NCBI RefSeq assembly: GCF_901827205.1
Contig: NZ_LR594675.1
Coordinates: forward strand, 806,001-870,000
DNA from: Variovorax sp. PBS-H4
GTDB lineage: Bacteria > Pseudomonadota > Gammaproteobacteria > Burkholderiales > Burkholderiaceae_C
Reading direction: 5' to 3'
Length of the DNA stretch: 64,000 nt
Made by a program: the position numbers and the translations under genes. The notes below the pieces were generated by a model, which was given only the letters and a program-made list of their open reading frames with translations, was not told the origin of the DNA and did no database searches. The first letter of the stretch is position 1, and every line of letters starts with the position of its first letter. Shown one piece after another: positions 45,005-52,897 of this stretch.

Positions 45005-46531
45005 TTACATCACCGCCCCGACCTGCCACGGCACGAACTCGTTCTGCCCGTAGCCGTGCTTCTCGCTCTTGCTCGGCGCGCCCGAGGCCGTCGCCAGCAC
45101 CAGCTCGAAGATGCGCTGGCCCATCTCCTGGATCGACACGCTGCCCTCGACGATCTCGCCGCAGTTGATGTCCATGTCCTCCTCCTGCCGCTGCCACAGC
45201 GCGGAGTTGGTGGCGAGCTTGAGCGAAGGGGAGGGCGCGCAGCCGTAGGCCGAGCCGCGGCCCGTGGTAAAGCAGATCATGTTGGCGCCGCCCGCCACCT
45301 GGCCGGTCGCGCTCACCGGGTCGTAGCCCGGCGTGTCCATGTAGACGAAGCCATGCGCGCGCACCGGCTCGGCGTATTCGTAGACCGCCTCGAGGTTGCT
45401 CGTGCCGCCCTTCGCCACCGCGCCCAGGCTCTTCTCCAGGATGGTGGTGAGCCCGCCGGCCTTGTTGCCGGGGGATGGATTGTTGTTCATCTCGCCTTCG
45501 TTGATGGCGGTGTAGTGCTCCCACCAGCGGATGCGCTCGACCAGCTTCTCGCCCACTTCGCGCCGGACCGCACGGCGCGTGAGCAGGTGCTCGGCGCCGT
45601 AGATCTCCGGCGTTTCCGAGAGGATGGCAGTGCCGCCGTGCGCCACCAGCAAGTCCACTGCCGCGCCGAGCGCCGGGTTGGCGCTGATGCCGGAATAGCC
45701 GTCCGAGCCGCCGCACTGCAGGCCGATGACGATGTGCTCGGCGCTGCAGGGCTCGCGCTTCACCGCATTGGCCCGCGGCAGCATCTCGTTGATCAGCGCC
45801 ACGCCCTTGTCCACCGTCTTGCGCGTGCCGCCCGTGTCCTGGATGTTGAAGACGCGCAGGTTCTCGCCCTCTTGCAAATTGCCGGTGGCCAGCCAGGCGT
45901 TGATCTGGTTCGCCTCGCAGCCCAGGCCCACCACCAGCACGGCCGCGAAGTTGGCGTGCGTTGCATAGCCGGTCAGCGTGCGTTCGAGCAATTGCATGCC
46001 CATGCCGCCGGTGTCCATGCCGCAGCCCGTGCCGTGCGTGAGCGCGACGACCCCATCGACGTTGGGGTACGGCGCGAGCGCCGAGGGATTGGTCTGGCGC
46101 GAGAAGTGCTCGGCAATGGCGCGTGCTGCCGTGGCCGAGCAGTTGACGCTGGTCAGCACGCCGATGTAGTTGCGCGTGGCCACGCGCCCGTCCGCGCGCC
46201 GGATGCCGAGGAAGCTCGCCTCGTGCCGCGCTGGCGCGGGCTTGACGTCGGCACCGAAGGCGTAGTCGCGCTCGAAGTGGCCCTTGTCGGGGCCCATGTC
46301 GAGGTTGTGCGTGTGCACGTGCTCGCCGGGCGCAATCGGACGGCTCGCGAAGCCGATGATCTGGTTGTAACGGCGCACCGGCTCGCCTTGGGCGATGGCG
46401 CGCACGGCAACCTTGTGGCCGGGTGGAATCAGGCCGCGGGCGGTCACGCCTTCGATGGCTGTGCCGCCGACCAGTTGGCCGCGGGCGATCACGACGTCGT
46501 CCGCCGGGTGGAGTCGGATAAAGAGATTCAT
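45005..46531 (-). CDS. Altronate/galactarate dehydratase-type sugar-acid dehydratase (UxaA/GarD family)
   Basis: 508 residues. The N-terminal SAF domain is PADDVVIARGQLVGGTAIEGV with a GHKVAVRAIAQGEPVRRYNQIIGFA segment. The catalytic C-terminal domain has TRNYIGVLTSVNCSATAARAIAEHF, LGCEANQINAWL, IGLQCGGSDGYSGISANPALG and a NNNPSPGNKAGGLTTILEKSLG segment. These fit the metal-dependent UxaA/GarD dehydratases that turn an aldonate into a 2-keto-3-deoxy acid. Length equals full-length UxaA. The true substrate could be L-fuconate, altronate or galactarate. An ACAGGAC-type sequence precedes the ATG. It lies in a TRAP-transporter cluster. Confidence 0.88.
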   Translation of the reverse strand: MNLFIRLHPADDVVIARGQLVGGTAIEGVTARGLIPPGHKVAVRAIAQGEPVRRYNQIIGFASRPIAPGEHVHTHNLDMGPDKGHFERDYAFGADVKPAPARHEASFLGIRRADGRVATRNYIGVLTSVNCSATAARAIAEHFSRQTNPSALAPYPNVDGVVALTHGTGCGMDTGGMGMQLLERTLTGYATHANFAAVLVVGLGCEANQINAWLATGNLQEGENLRVFNIQDTGGTRKTVDKGVALINEMLPRANAVKREPCSAEHIVIGLQCGGSDGYSGISANPALGAAVDLLVAHGGTAILSETPEIYGAEHLLTRRAVRREVGEKLVERIRWWEHYTAINEGEMNNNPSPGNKAGGLTTILEKSLGAVAKGGTSNLEAVYEYAEPVRAHGFVYMDTPGYDPVSATGQVAGGANMICFTTGRGSAYGCAPSPSLKLATNSALWQRQEEDMDINCGEIVEGSVSIQEMGQRIFELVLATASGAPSKSEKHGYGQNEFVPWQVGAVM

Positions 46532-46553
46532 CGCGGTGTCCTGCGTCTGGAAT

Positions 46554-47948
46554 TCAGAAGAACATTTTCGGCAGCCACAGTACCAACTTGGGCATGTAGG
46601 TGATGATGGCCAGGCTCAGCAGCAGCGGCACCAGCCACGGCAGGATCGCCATGGTGGTGCGCTCGAAGCTCAAGCCCGCCACCCGCGCCAGCACGAAGAG
46701 CACCATGCCCATCGGCGGGTGCAGCAGCCCGATCATCAGGTTGAGCACCATCACCAGGCCAAAGTGGATCGGGTCCACGCCCAGTTGGGTCGCGATGGGC
46801 AGCAGGATGGGGACCAGGATCGTGATGGCCGCGGTCGGCTCCAGGAAGCAGCCGACGAACAGCATCAGCAGGTTGGCCAGCAGCAGGAACACCCAGGCCT
46901 CCTTGGTGAAGCCCAGCACCCAGTTGGCGATGTCGGTGGTGATGCCGGTGGCCGTCAGCATCCAGCCGAAGATGGAAGCGGCGGCGACGATGAAGAGCAC
47001 GGTGGAGGTGGTCTCGATCGTGTCGAGGCACACCTTGACGAACATCTTCCACGACAGCGTGCGGTACCACCCGAAGCCGAGGATCATGGCCCACACGCAG
47101 GCGGCGATCGCGCCCTCGGTGGGCGTGAAAAGGCCCGTGCTCATGCCGCCGATCAGCAGCACCGGCGTCATGATGGGCAGCAGCGCCTCGAAGGCGAAGA
47201 TCCGGTCGAGCACGAAGAGCATGGCCAGGCCGGCGAAGACCGTGATCTGCGCCGGCGCGCCCAGCTTCGTCACGGCGACCCACAGCAGCACCGGCCAGCC
47301 GATCACCACCGCCAGCTCGCACAGCGCCTTGAAGAGGCGCGTGCTCGAGAACTTGACGTCGCCGCCCCAGTTGTTGCGGTGCGCGTACCACCCGACGGTG
47401 AACATCATCAGCAGCGCCAACAAGGCACCGGGCAGGATGCCCGCCAGGAACAGCGCGCCGACCGAGACGTTGGCCATCATCCCGTAGATCACGAAGGGCA
47501 GGCTCGGCGGGATGATCGGCCCCAGCGTGGCCGAGGCCGCGGTGACGCCGACCGCGAATTCCGTTGCGTAGCCGTGCTCCTTCATGGCCTTGATCTCGAT
47601 GGTCCCGAGTCCGGCGGCATCGGCAATGGCGGTGCCGCTCATGCCGGCAAAGATCACCGAGCCCAGCACGTTCACATGCCCCAGGCCGCCCTTGAGCCAG
47701 CCCACCAGCGCGAGCGCGAAGTTGTAGATGCGGGTGGTGATGCCGGCGTTGTTCATCAGGTTGCCGGCCAGGATGAAGAAGGGCACGGCCAGCAGTGGAA
47801 AGCTGTCGATGCCGCTGACCATGCGGTGGATGACGACGAAGGGCGGGAGGCTCCCCGACAGCAGGATGTAGACCAGCGAGGCGCCGGCCATGGCAATGGC
47901 AACGGGGACGCCCCCGGCCATGAAGAGCAGGAAGAAGATCTTGAGCAT
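46554..47948 (-). CDS. TRAP transporter large permease (DctM type)
   Basis: 464 residues with about 12-13 helices. GVPVAIAMAGASLVYILLSG, PFFILAGNLMNNAGITTRI and SVIFAGMSGTAIADAAGLGTIEI are core DctM signatures. PIIPPSLPFVIYGMMANVSVGALFLAGILPG and LLANLLMLFVGCFLEPTAAI lead to GVDPIHFGLVMVLNLMIGLLHPPMG, which is highly conserved. It transports the bound acid with sodium. It starts 33 bases after dctQ and ends 22 bases before the dehydratase gene. Confidence 0.95.
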   Translation of the reverse strand: MLKIFFLLFMAGGVPVAIAMAGASLVYILLSGSLPPFVVIHRMVSGIDSFPLLAVPFFILAGNLMNNAGITTRIYNFALALVGWLKGGLGHVNVLGSVIFAGMSGTAIADAAGLGTIEIKAMKEHGYATEFAVGVTAASATLGPIIPPSLPFVIYGMMANVSVGALFLAGILPGALLALLMMFTVGWYAHRNNWGGDVKFSSTRLFKALCELAVVIGWPVLLWVAVTKLGAPAQITVFAGLAMLFVLDRIFAFEALLPIMTPVLLIGGMSTGLFTPTEGAIAACVWAMILGFGWYRTLSWKMFVKVCLDTIETTSTVLFIVAAASIFGWMLTATGITTDIANWVLGFTKEAWVFLLLANLLMLFVGCFLEPTAAITILVPILLPIATQLGVDPIHFGLVMVLNLMIGLLHPPMGMVLFVLARVAGLSFERTTMAILPWLVPLLLSLAIITYMPKLVLWLPKMFF

Positions 47949-47981
47949 TTGTGGTGGGTGAAGGACGGTGCGGACGCGCGC

Positions 47982-48539
47982 TCACGAATCGGCCAGCGTC
48001 GACTCGGGGCGTTCGAGCACGCTGTAGCCACGACGCCAATGCGCCCGCGCCACCTGCAGCGAGCGCCAGGCCATGGCCGCGAAGCCGAGCAGGCACAGGC
48101 CGTACACCAGGTTCATCGGCAGGTCGACGATGGTCATGCGGGTCTGGTTGCCGATCTTCAGCATCATCTGCATGGTCATCACGACCGCCGCCACGAAGAA
48201 GGCCACGCGCAGCACGTCGACCCCGCGTGACAGCCAGCGGCCGATCGCACCGGGCAGGTAGCGGTAGAAGAAGTCGACCTGGATCTGGTTGTTCTTCGAG
48301 ACGCCGATGGCCGCGCCGATGAACACGACGCCGATGAGCATGTAGCGCGCCACCTCCTCGGTCCACGCGGCGGAATCGTTCATCACGTAGCGGGTGATGA
48401 ACTGGTAGAAGACGGTGAGCCCGAGCAGCCAGAAGATGGCCAGGGCGGCCCAGCCCTCGGCAATGGTGCCCGAGAGGTCGACCACCTCGTCCTCCGCATG
48501 GAAGTGGCCTTCGTCGTCGATGATTTTTTGTTCGGTCAT
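47982..48539 (-). CDS. TRAP transporter small permease (DctQ type)
   Basis: 185 residues with four helices: GWAALAIFWLLGLTVFYQFITRYV, the next starting WTEEVARYMLIGVVFIGAAIGVSKN (conserved W-EE-ARY signature), RVAFFVAAVVMTMQMMLKIG and YGLCLLGFAAMAWRSLQ. It assists the DctM channel. Its ribosome-binding sequence GGGAGAGGGG lies inside the 3' arm of a perfect hairpin, so translation may be gated. Confidence 0.92.
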   Translation of the reverse strand: MTEQKIIDDEGHFHAEDEVVDLSGTIAEGWAALAIFWLLGLTVFYQFITRYVMNDSAAWTEEVARYMLIGVVFIGAAIGVSKNNQIQVDFFYRYLPGAIGRWLSRGVDVLRVAFFVAAVVMTMQMMLKIGNQTRMTIVDLPMNLVYGLCLLGFAAMAWRSLQVARAHWRRGYSVLERPESTLADS

Positions 48540-48548
48540 GCTCTTGTC

Positions 48549-48569
48549 CCCTCTCCCGACGGGAGAGGG
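48549..48569 (-). promoter_or_regulatory. Perfect hairpin overlapping the dctQ ribosome-binding site
   Basis: CCCTCTCCC pairs with GGGAGAGGG over 9 bases around a 3-base loop, in the 37-base gap between dctP and dctQ. On the transcript the 3' arm (GGGAGAGGG) is also the only purine-rich Shine-Dalgarno candidate before the dctQ ATG. The structure would both protect the 3' end of dctP and occlude dctQ initiation. Confidence 0.6.
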
Positions 48570-48576
48570 AGTGAAG

Positions 48577-49566
48577 TCACTTGATCGCCGTGATCCGGTC
48601 GTAGTCCTGCTGCCGGTACCCGTGGTCCGTCGGCTTGGTGTTCTTCAGCACGGCCTCGCGGAACGCGTTCTTGTCGACGGTGATCACGTTGTTCCCCTTC
48701 TTCTTGAACTCCTCCACGAGGCGCGTTTCCGAAGCGATGATTTCGCGCCCGGTCTTCTCCGCGGCCTCCTGCATCACCTCGGTGAAGATCTTCTTTTCAT
48801 CCGCGGAGAGCTTGCCCCACAGCTGCCCCGACACGATGGTCAGCAGCGAATCGACGATGTGCCCGGTCAGCGAGATGTTCTTCTGCACCTCGAAGAACTT
48901 CTTCGCCTCGATGGTCGGCAGCGGGTTCTCTTGCGCATCGACCGTGCCGTTCTGCAGCGCGAGGTACACCTCCGCGAAGGCGATCGGTGTCGGGTTGGCG
49001 CCCAACGCCTTCGGGAAGGCCAGGTACGCCGGCGCATCCGGCACGCGGATCTTCAGGCCCTTCATGTCCTCGGGTTTCGCCACCGGCCTGGCGGCGCTGG
49101 AGGTGACGTGCCGCGCGCCGTAGTAGGTCAGCGCCGTGATGTGGTTGCCGCTCTTGTCGTCGTAGCCCTTGGCCAGCTCCTGGAAGACATCGCTCTTGGC
49201 GTACTTCAACTGGTGTTCGGCGTCCCGGAAGATGAATGGAAAGTACGAGACCGCCAGCGGCTGGTACGTGCGTCCCGCGAAGCTCGCACCCGAAAGGATG
49301 ATGTCCACGGTGCCCAGCGTCAGGCCCTGGTTGATGTCGGCCTCCTTGCCCAGGCTGGACGCCGGGAACACCTGCACTTCGTACTTGCCGTTGGTGCGCT
49401 TCTTGATCTCGTCCCCAGCCCAGACCGAGTACTTGTGAAAGGGCTCCGAGGTCTCGTAGACGTGGGCCCACTTGAGCTTGGTCTGCGCCTGGACCACCCC
49501 GAACGCACCTGCGGCGAGAAGGCAGGCAGCGATCGTCTTGAGTGCGACACGTTTGGCAAGGGTCAT
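48577..49566 (-). CDS. TRAP transporter solute-binding protein (DctP type)
   Basis: 329 residues. An N-terminal signal peptide ends near ...FGVVQAQ. KLKWAHVYETSEPFHKYSVWAGDEIKKRTNGKYEV is the first lobe; GLKIRVPDAPAYLAFPKALGANPTPIAFAEVYLALQNG carries the conserved Arg that binds the ligand carboxylate, and GTVDAQENPLPTIEAKKF is a family signature. It captures a sugar acid or similar organic acid in the periplasm. ATG overlaps the stop of the FadR-type regulator (ATGA), so regulator and transporter share an mRNA. Confidence 0.94.
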   Translation of the reverse strand: MTLAKRVALKTIAACLLAAGAFGVVQAQTKLKWAHVYETSEPFHKYSVWAGDEIKKRTNGKYEVQVFPASSLGKEADINQGLTLGTVDIILSGASFAGRTYQPLAVSYFPFIFRDAEHQLKYAKSDVFQELAKGYDDKSGNHITALTYYGARHVTSSAARPVAKPEDMKGLKIRVPDAPAYLAFPKALGANPTPIAFAEVYLALQNGTVDAQENPLPTIEAKKFFEVQKNISLTGHIVDSLLTIVSGQLWGKLSADEKKIFTEVMQEAAEKTGREIIASETRLVEEFKKKGNNVITVDKNAFREAVLKNTKPTDHGYRQQDYDRITAIK

Positions 49567-50297
49567 TTTCTTGTCTCCATCTGTGGTTGAAAGAAGAGGT
49601 TGGCACGGCGCCAGCTGGCGCTGAAGCGCTGGTGCGACTTGTCCATGTGGGCGTGCATCGCACGGCGCGCGCCTTCGGCGTCCCGCTCGGCGATGGCATC
49701 GCGGATCGCCTCGTGCTCTGCGATGGCCGAGCGCCAGGACTTGACACTCTCGAAGTAGCCCCCCAGGCGCGTGAAGATCGGCCCGCGGCGCGAATCCCAG
49801 AAGCCCTGGACCGTCTCCGACAGCACCACGTTGCCGCAGCATTCGACGATCGCCAGGTGGAAGGCGCGGTCGCCCTCCAGCGGCATCACGTTGCGGTCGG
49901 CCAACCCGCGCATGAGCTCGATGGCGCGGGTCATCGCATCGATGTCCTTGCGCCTGGCCGTGGTCGCCGCAATGGCCGCGGTTTCGCCCTCGACCACGCG
50001 GCGTGCGCGAATCAGTTCGAGCGGGCCCCATTCGGTGCTGGTCTCCGGCGGGGGCGCGGGCTGCGGGCGGTCGAGCACGTAGACGCCGGAGCCGGTGCGC
50101 ACCTCGACCCAGCCCTCGACCTCCAGCGCGATGAGCGCCTCGCGCACCGAGGGCCGGCTCACGCCCAACTGCTTGGCCAGGTCGCGCTCGGCCGGCAGGC
50201 GCGCACCCGCGGCGAACTCGCCCTTCGCGATCAGCGCACTGAGCTGGTCGGCGATCTGGCGGTAGAGGCGTCTGGGCTCGAGGGTCTGCAGCGGCAC
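49563..50297 (-). CDS. GntR-family regulator, FadR/FCD subgroup
   Basis: 244 residues. The N-terminal winged helix has RLYRQIADQLSALIAKGEFAAGARLPAERDLAKQLGVSRPSVREALIALEVEGWVEVRTGSGVYV, complete. The C-terminal FCD effector domain has LELIRARRVVEGETAAIAA, GDRAFHLAIVECCGN and SAIAEHEAIRDAIAERDAEGARRAMHAHM, giving the Asp/His metal ligands. It likely senses the sugar acid or its product. It is followed by dctP (ATGA overlap) and faces the SDR genes, with a candidate operator between. Confidence 0.93.
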   Translation of the reverse strand: MPLQTLEPRRLYRQIADQLSALIAKGEFAAGARLPAERDLAKQLGVSRPSVREALIALEVEGWVEVRTGSGVYVLDRPQPAPPPETSTEWGPLELIRARRVVEGETAAIAATTARRKDIDAMTRAIELMRGLADRNVMPLEGDRAFHLAIVECCGNVVLSETVQGFWDSRRGPIFTRLGGYFESVKSWRSAIAEHEAIRDAIAERDAEGARRAMHAHMDKSHQRFSASWRRANLFFQPQMETRK

Positions 50298-50313
50298 TTA
50301 GGGGTTGTCCTGG

Positions 50314-50336
50314 ATTGGCCAGGTGGTCAGGCCAAT
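50314..50336. promoter_or_regulatory. Candidate FadR/GntR operator
   Basis: ATTGGCC and GGCCAAT are perfect 7-base inverted arms separated by 9 bases; the centre contains TGGTCAGGCCA, itself close to the TGGNNNNNCCA pattern of FadR-type sites. It is 17 bases before the regulator gene and about 90 before the divergent SDR gene, so one dimer could control both sides. Confidence 0.55.
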
Positions 50337-50425
50337 TCAGAATACGAGGCGCTGCGCGATGCAGCCATCGGGCCAAACCCTGAACGCGCGCATCGTCGAT
50401 CATTCCACTGCGACAAGGACATCCC

Positions 50426-51160
50426 ATGAGACTCAAGGGCAAGACCGCGCTGGTCACCGCGGCCGGGCAGGGTATCGGCCACGCGAGCGCACTCGCATTG
50501 GCTGCCGAGGGCGCGCAGGTCTGGGCGACCGACATCAACGAGGCCCTGCTGGCGCGCTTCGCGGGTGTCGCCAACGTCACCGCGGCGAAGCTCGACGTGC
50601 TCGACAAAACCGCCATCGACGCTTTCACGAAGACGCTGCCGGCGTTCGACATCCTCTTCAACTGCGCCGGCGTGGTCCACAACGGCGCCGCGCTGCAGGC
50701 CACCGACGAGGACCTGGACTTTGCCTTCCGCCTCAACGTGCGGGCCCAGCTGTGGACCATCCAGGCGGTGCTGCCGGGCATGCTGGCCGCGGGGCGCGGC
50801 AGCATCATCAACATGGCGAGCGTGTGCTCCAGCATCAAGGGCCTGCCCAACCGCTGCGTCTATGGCACCACCAAGGCCGCAGTGCTCGGGCTCACCAAGA
50901 GCGTCGCGGCCGACTACGTGGGCCAGGGCATCCGCTGCAATGCCGTGTGCCCGGGTACGGTAGACACACCCTCGCTGGCCGACCGCATCAACGCCAATGC
51001 CGATCCGGTGGAGGCGCGCAAGGCCTTCATCGCGCGCCAGCCCATGGGCCGGCTCGCGCAGGCCGAGGAGATCGCGCCGCTGGTCGTCTTCCTCGCCAGC
51101 GACGAGTCGCAGTTCGTCACCGGCCAGGCCTATGCGGCCGACGGCGGCATCACCATATGA
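50426..51160 (+). CDS. Short-chain dehydrogenase, 2-keto-3-deoxy-L-fuconate dehydrogenase-like
   Basis: 244 residues of the classical SDR family. LVTAAGQGIGHASALALAAEGAQVWATDI is the NAD-binding Rossmann motif, FNCAGVVHNG the NNAG-type motif, INMASVCSSIKGLPNRCVYGTTKAAVLGL the Ser-Tyr-Lys triad, and NAVCPGTVDTPSLADRI the family-specific loop. The last part resembles 2-keto-3-deoxy-L-fuconate dehydrogenase, which makes the 2,4-diketo compound. It starts the plus-strand operon with a second SDR (ATGA overlap) and an FAH-type hydrolase. Confidence 0.88.
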   Translation: MRLKGKTALVTAAGQGIGHASALALAAEGAQVWATDINEALLARFAGVANVTAAKLDVLDKTAIDAFTKTLPAFDILFNCAGVVHNGAALQATDEDLDFAFRLNVRAQLWTIQAVLPGMLAAGRGSIINMASVCSSIKGLPNRCVYGTTKAAVLGLTKSVAADYVGQGIRCNAVCPGTVDTPSLADRINANADPVEARKAFIARQPMGRLAQAEEIAPLVVFLASDESQFVTGQAYAADGGITI

Positions 51161-51903
51161 ACCAGCTCGACTTTCGCGACCGGCATGCGGTCGTGACCGG
51201 CGGCGCCACCGGGCTGGGGCGCGGCATCGCGCAGCGGCTCATCGCCTCGGGCGGCACCGTCACGCTGTGGGACCGCGATGCCGAGGCCGCGGAGAAGGCG
51301 GCCTGGGCACTGGGGCCTGGGGCTTCCGCGCTGAAGGTCGATGTCGCCCGGCAGTCCGCGGTCGCCGGGGCGGTCGCGGCCACGCTGGCGCAGGCGGGGC
51401 GTATCGACGCGCTGGTCAACAGCGCCGGCGTCACCGGGCCCAACGTCAAGCTGTGGGACTACCCGGTCGACGCCTGGCGCGAAGTGATGGAGGTCAACCT
51501 CGACGGCGTCTTTCTCTGCTGCCGCGAGGTCGTGCCGCAGATGCGCAAGCAGGGCTACGGGCGCATCGTCAATATCGCCTCGGTCGCGGGCAAGGACGGC
51601 AACCCCAATGCCAGCGCCTACAGCGCGAGCAAGGCGGCCGTGATCGCGCTCACCAAGTCGCTCGGCAAGGAGCTGGCCGACGCGGGCGTGCGCGTCAACT
51701 GCGTGACGCCCGCCGCGGTCAAGACGGCGATCTTCGAGCAGATGACGCCGGAGCACATCGCCTTCATGCTCTCGAAGATTCCGATGGGCCGCTTCGGCAC
51801 GGTGGAGGAGGTTGCCGCCATGGTGGCCTGGCTTTGCACCGAAGATTGCTCTTTTTCCACGGGCGCCGTGTTCGACCTGTCCGGCGGCCGCTCGACTTAC
51901 TAG
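51157..51903 (+). CDS. Short-chain dehydrogenase/reductase (sugar or sugar-acid type)
   Basis: 248 residues. HAVVTGGATGLGRGIAQRLIASGGTVTLWDRD is the NAD(P)-binding motif, LVNSAGVTGPNVKLWDYP the NSAG motif, and VNIASVAGKDGNPNASAYSASKAAVIALTKSLGKEL the Ser-Tyr-Lys triad. It could be an L-fucose/galactose dehydrogenase acting on the free sugar at the start of the route, complementing the first SDR. The start is fixed by the ATGA overlap at 51157. Confidence 0.9.
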   Translation: MNQLDFRDRHAVVTGGATGLGRGIAQRLIASGGTVTLWDRDAEAAEKAAWALGPGASALKVDVARQSAVAGAVAATLAQAGRIDALVNSAGVTGPNVKLWDYPVDAWREVMEVNLDGVFLCCREVVPQMRKQGYGRIVNIASVAGKDGNPNASAYSASKAAVIALTKSLGKELADAGVRVNCVTPAAVKTAIFEQMTPEHIAFMLSKIPMGRFGTVEEVAAMVAWLCTEDCSFSTGAVFDLSGGRSTY

Positions 51904-51924
51904 CCTGCAAGAAGAAAGGACCTC

Positions 51925-52773
51925 ATGAAACTCGTTCGTTATGGCAATCCGGGGAAGGAGAAGCCCGGCCTCGTCGACGACAACGGCCAGTTGCGTGATC
52001 TCAGCGCGGTGGTCGCCGACATCGGTCCCGGGCAGCTCGGCGATGCCGCGCTGGCCAAGCTGCGCAAGCTCAAGCTCGACAAGCTGCCGCTGGTCAGGGG
52101 CAAGCCGCGCTATGGCTGCCCGGTAGCCAATGTCGGCAAGTTCATCGCCATCGGCCTCAACTACGCCGACCACGCGGCCGAATCGGGCCTGCCGATCCCG
52201 GCCGAGCCCGTGGTCTTCATGAAGGCCAACAGCTGCGTCCAGGGGCCGAACGATCCCGTCATGCTGCCCAAGAATTCGGTCAAGACCGATTGGGAGGTGG
52301 AGCTGGGCGTGGTGATCGGCGCGACCGCGCGCTATGTCTCGCAGAAGAGCGCGCTCGACTGCGTGGCCGGCTACTGCGTGATCAACGACGTGAGCGAGCG
52401 CGAGTACCAGATCGAGCGCGGCGGTACCTGGGACAAGGGCAAGGGCTGCGACACCTTCGGCCCCATCGGCCCCTGGTTGGTGACGCGCGACGAGGTGCCC
52501 AACCCGCAGCGGCTCGCGATGTGGCTGGATCTCAACGGCAAGCGCATGCAGACCGGCAACACGAAGACGATGATCTTCAACGTCGCCAGGATCGTGAGCT
52601 ATGTGAGCCAGTTCATGACGCTGGTGCCCGGCGACGTGATCACCACCGGCACCCCGCCCGGCGTGGGACTGGGCATGAAGCCGCCGCTCTATCTGAAGAA
52701 GGGCGACGTCATGACGCTGGGGATCGAAGGGCTTGGCGAGCAACGCCAGGAAGTGGTTGCGTTCAAGGCTTGA
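51925..52773 (+). CDS. Fumarylacetoacetate-hydrolase-family enzyme (2,4-diketo-3-deoxy sugar-acid hydrolase-like)
   Basis: 282 residues. The C-terminal FAH domain has VGKFIAIGLNYADHAAESG, PVVFMKANSCVQGPND, KTDWEVELGVVIG with the metal-binding acidic residues (E-x-E), GYCVINDVSERE, and TWDKGKGCDTFGPIGPWLV, ending GDVITTGTPPGVGLG. This pattern matches hydrolases that split 2,4-diketo-3-deoxy acids to pyruvate plus lactate/glycolate, as in L-fuconate pathways. It follows the second SDR by 21 bases with AAGAAAGGA upstream and is the last gene of the operon. Confidence 0.92.
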   Translation: MKLVRYGNPGKEKPGLVDDNGQLRDLSAVVADIGPGQLGDAALAKLRKLKLDKLPLVRGKPRYGCPVANVGKFIAIGLNYADHAAESGLPIPAEPVVFMKANSCVQGPNDPVMLPKNSVKTDWEVELGVVIGATARYVSQKSALDCVAGYCVINDVSEREYQIERGGTWDKGKGCDTFGPIGPWLVTRDEVPNPQRLAMWLDLNGKRMQTGNTKTMIFNVARIVSYVSQFMTLVPGDVITTGTPPGVGLGMKPPLYLKKGDVMTLGIEGLGEQRQEVVAFKA

Positions 52774-52810
52774 TGGGCTGATAGCGTGACGGCTTGCCTG
52801 GCGGTCCGCT

Positions 52811-52828
52811 GGGGCGCACTGCCGCCCC
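52811..52828. terminator. Candidate bidirectional terminator hairpin
   Basis: GGGGCG pairs with CGCCCC across a 6-base loop in the gap between the convergent FAH-type gene and mmsA. No T-run follows on either strand, so termination strength is uncertain, but the position is right for ending both transcripts. Confidence 0.4.
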
Positions 52829-52897
52829 GCACACCCACAGGCGCCTTTGCAGCGCGCAATCACGCATCAATGCGCATCGTCGATAGCGCTTTGCAGC

